Position numbers and translations under genes: made by a program. This document shows, piece by piece, positions 5,171 to 5,464 of a stretch of DNA of 5,464 bases; position 1 is the stretch's first letter, and every line of letters begins with the position of its first letter. Below the pieces are notes generated by a model. The model ran no database searches and was not told the origin of the DNA. It saw only the letters and a program-made list of their open reading frames with translations. This stretch comes from Acidobacteriota bacterium (GTDB lineage: Bacteria; Acidobacteriota; Aminicenantia; Aminicenantales; Saccharicenantaceae). Location of the stretch: NCBI GenBank assembly GCA_003476685.1, contig DMVN01000182.1, positions 1-5,464 of the forward strand. Direction: 5' to 3'.

Positions 5171-5464
5171 TTATCCTCTCAAGCCAGTATGAACGCCGGA
5201 ATAGAGCACCTGGCGGAGATAGCGACCGGTGTGGGAGCTTTCCACCCGGGCCACCTCCTCCGGCCGACCGGCCGCCACCACTTCCCCTCCAGCCTGACCG
5301 CCTTCTGGCCCCAGGTCAATAATGTAGTCGCAGTACTTGATAACTTCAAGGTTATGCTCGATGATGATCACCGTGTTGCCCATGTCCACCAGCTTTTCCA
5401 GCACCCGCAGCAGCTTGCTGACGTCATCAAAATGCAGCCCGGTGGTCGGTTCATCCAGGAGGTA
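5171..5464 (-). CDS. uvrA: Excinuclease ABC subunit UvrA, C-terminal end (5' end outside window)
   Basis: UvrA is the damage-recognising ATPase of nucleotide excision repair and works with UvrB in the cytoplasm. The last 97 codons are visible and the frame is open through the right edge. The fragment begins inside Walker B of the second ABC ATPase domain ([19 protein letters not shown]), and the H-switch follows in [21 protein letters not shown], with the conserved His at fragment residue 37. The glycine-rich [20 protein letters not shown] segment and the terminal [12 protein letters not shown] are typical of the UvrA C-terminus. The signature motif, zinc fingers and first ABC domain lie outside. 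TAA at 5171-5173 is 4 bp from the holB ATG, so uvrA, holB and ricT are very likely one transcript. A GTG at 5404 is internal. Confidence 0.96.
   Translation of the reverse strand, partial: YLLDEPTTGLHFDDVSKLLRVLEKLVDMGNTVIIIEHNLEVIKYCDYIIDLGPEGGQAGGEVVAAGRPEEVARVESSHTGRYLRQVLYSGVHTGLRG

Noticed and set aside
4717..5322. Plus-strand open frame of 201 codons
   Set aside because: It runs antisense across the holB start and into the uvrA end, both of which are certain genes. Its tail is low-complexity Pro-rich, typical of a reverse-strand shadow in GC-rich DNA.
1..5464. CRISPR array, tRNA/rRNA gene, insertion sequence or prophage
   Set aside because: No regularly spaced repeats, cloverleaf-like segments, rRNA-like stretches, transposase motifs or flanking terminal repeats were seen. 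Genes fill nearly the whole window, and the only gene-free stretches are 122 bp or shorter.

Overview
This is a gene-dense piece of bacterial chromosome, moderately GC-rich by eye. It is mostly housekeeping genes around a small accessory signalling block. I see no mobile element, tRNA, rRNA or CRISPR array. The organism is a bacterium that has RicT (PSP1 domain), a four-cysteine delta' clamp-loader subunit, an HD-GYP protein and an ECF sigma/anti-sigma pair. The gene content and the Ig/FN3-like anti-sigma ectodomain would suit a deep-branching, non-proteobacterial lineage such as Aminicenantes or another Acidobacteriota-like group. That placement is a low-confidence impression from gene content and cannot be proven from this window.

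Layout. (1) Positions 3-1010, plus strand: the C-terminal part of an FtsK/SpoIIIE DNA translocase, with Walker B and the DNA-reading gamma winged helix; Walker A lies off the left edge. (2) Positions 1030-2144, minus strand: a translationally coupled pair, a 62-residue orphan protein followed by an HD-GYP domain protein with all expected metal ligands. It converges on ftsK. (3) Positions 2145-2218 or 2266: an AT-rich divergent promoter region. (4) Positions 2219-3477, plus strand: an ECF-type sigma factor and a membrane-anchored zinc-finger anti-sigma factor. (5) Positions 3492-5464, minus strand: a tight operon read from the right edge, with the uvrA 3' end, holB (delta') and ricT (PSP1). The uvrA-holB gap is 4 bp and holB-ricT overlap by 8 bp. 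The holB-ricT adjacency matches the known Bacillus order.

How the genes may work together. The right-hand operon joins nucleotide excision repair (UvrA), the clamp loader (HolB) and RicT, which is linked to replication and RNA processing. The middle block looks like signal transduction: an anti-sigma factor with a domain outside the cytoplasm probably holds the ECF sigma inactive at the membrane. Divergently, a probable cyclic-dinucleotide phosphodiesterase is made together with an unknown small protein. Shared control of these two arms is possible but is an inference from one shared intergenic region.

I did not find a clearly undescribed system. The most open questions are the 62-residue coupled protein, the unassigned N-terminal region of the HD-GYP protein, the true sigma-factor start, and an A8 tract inside holB.
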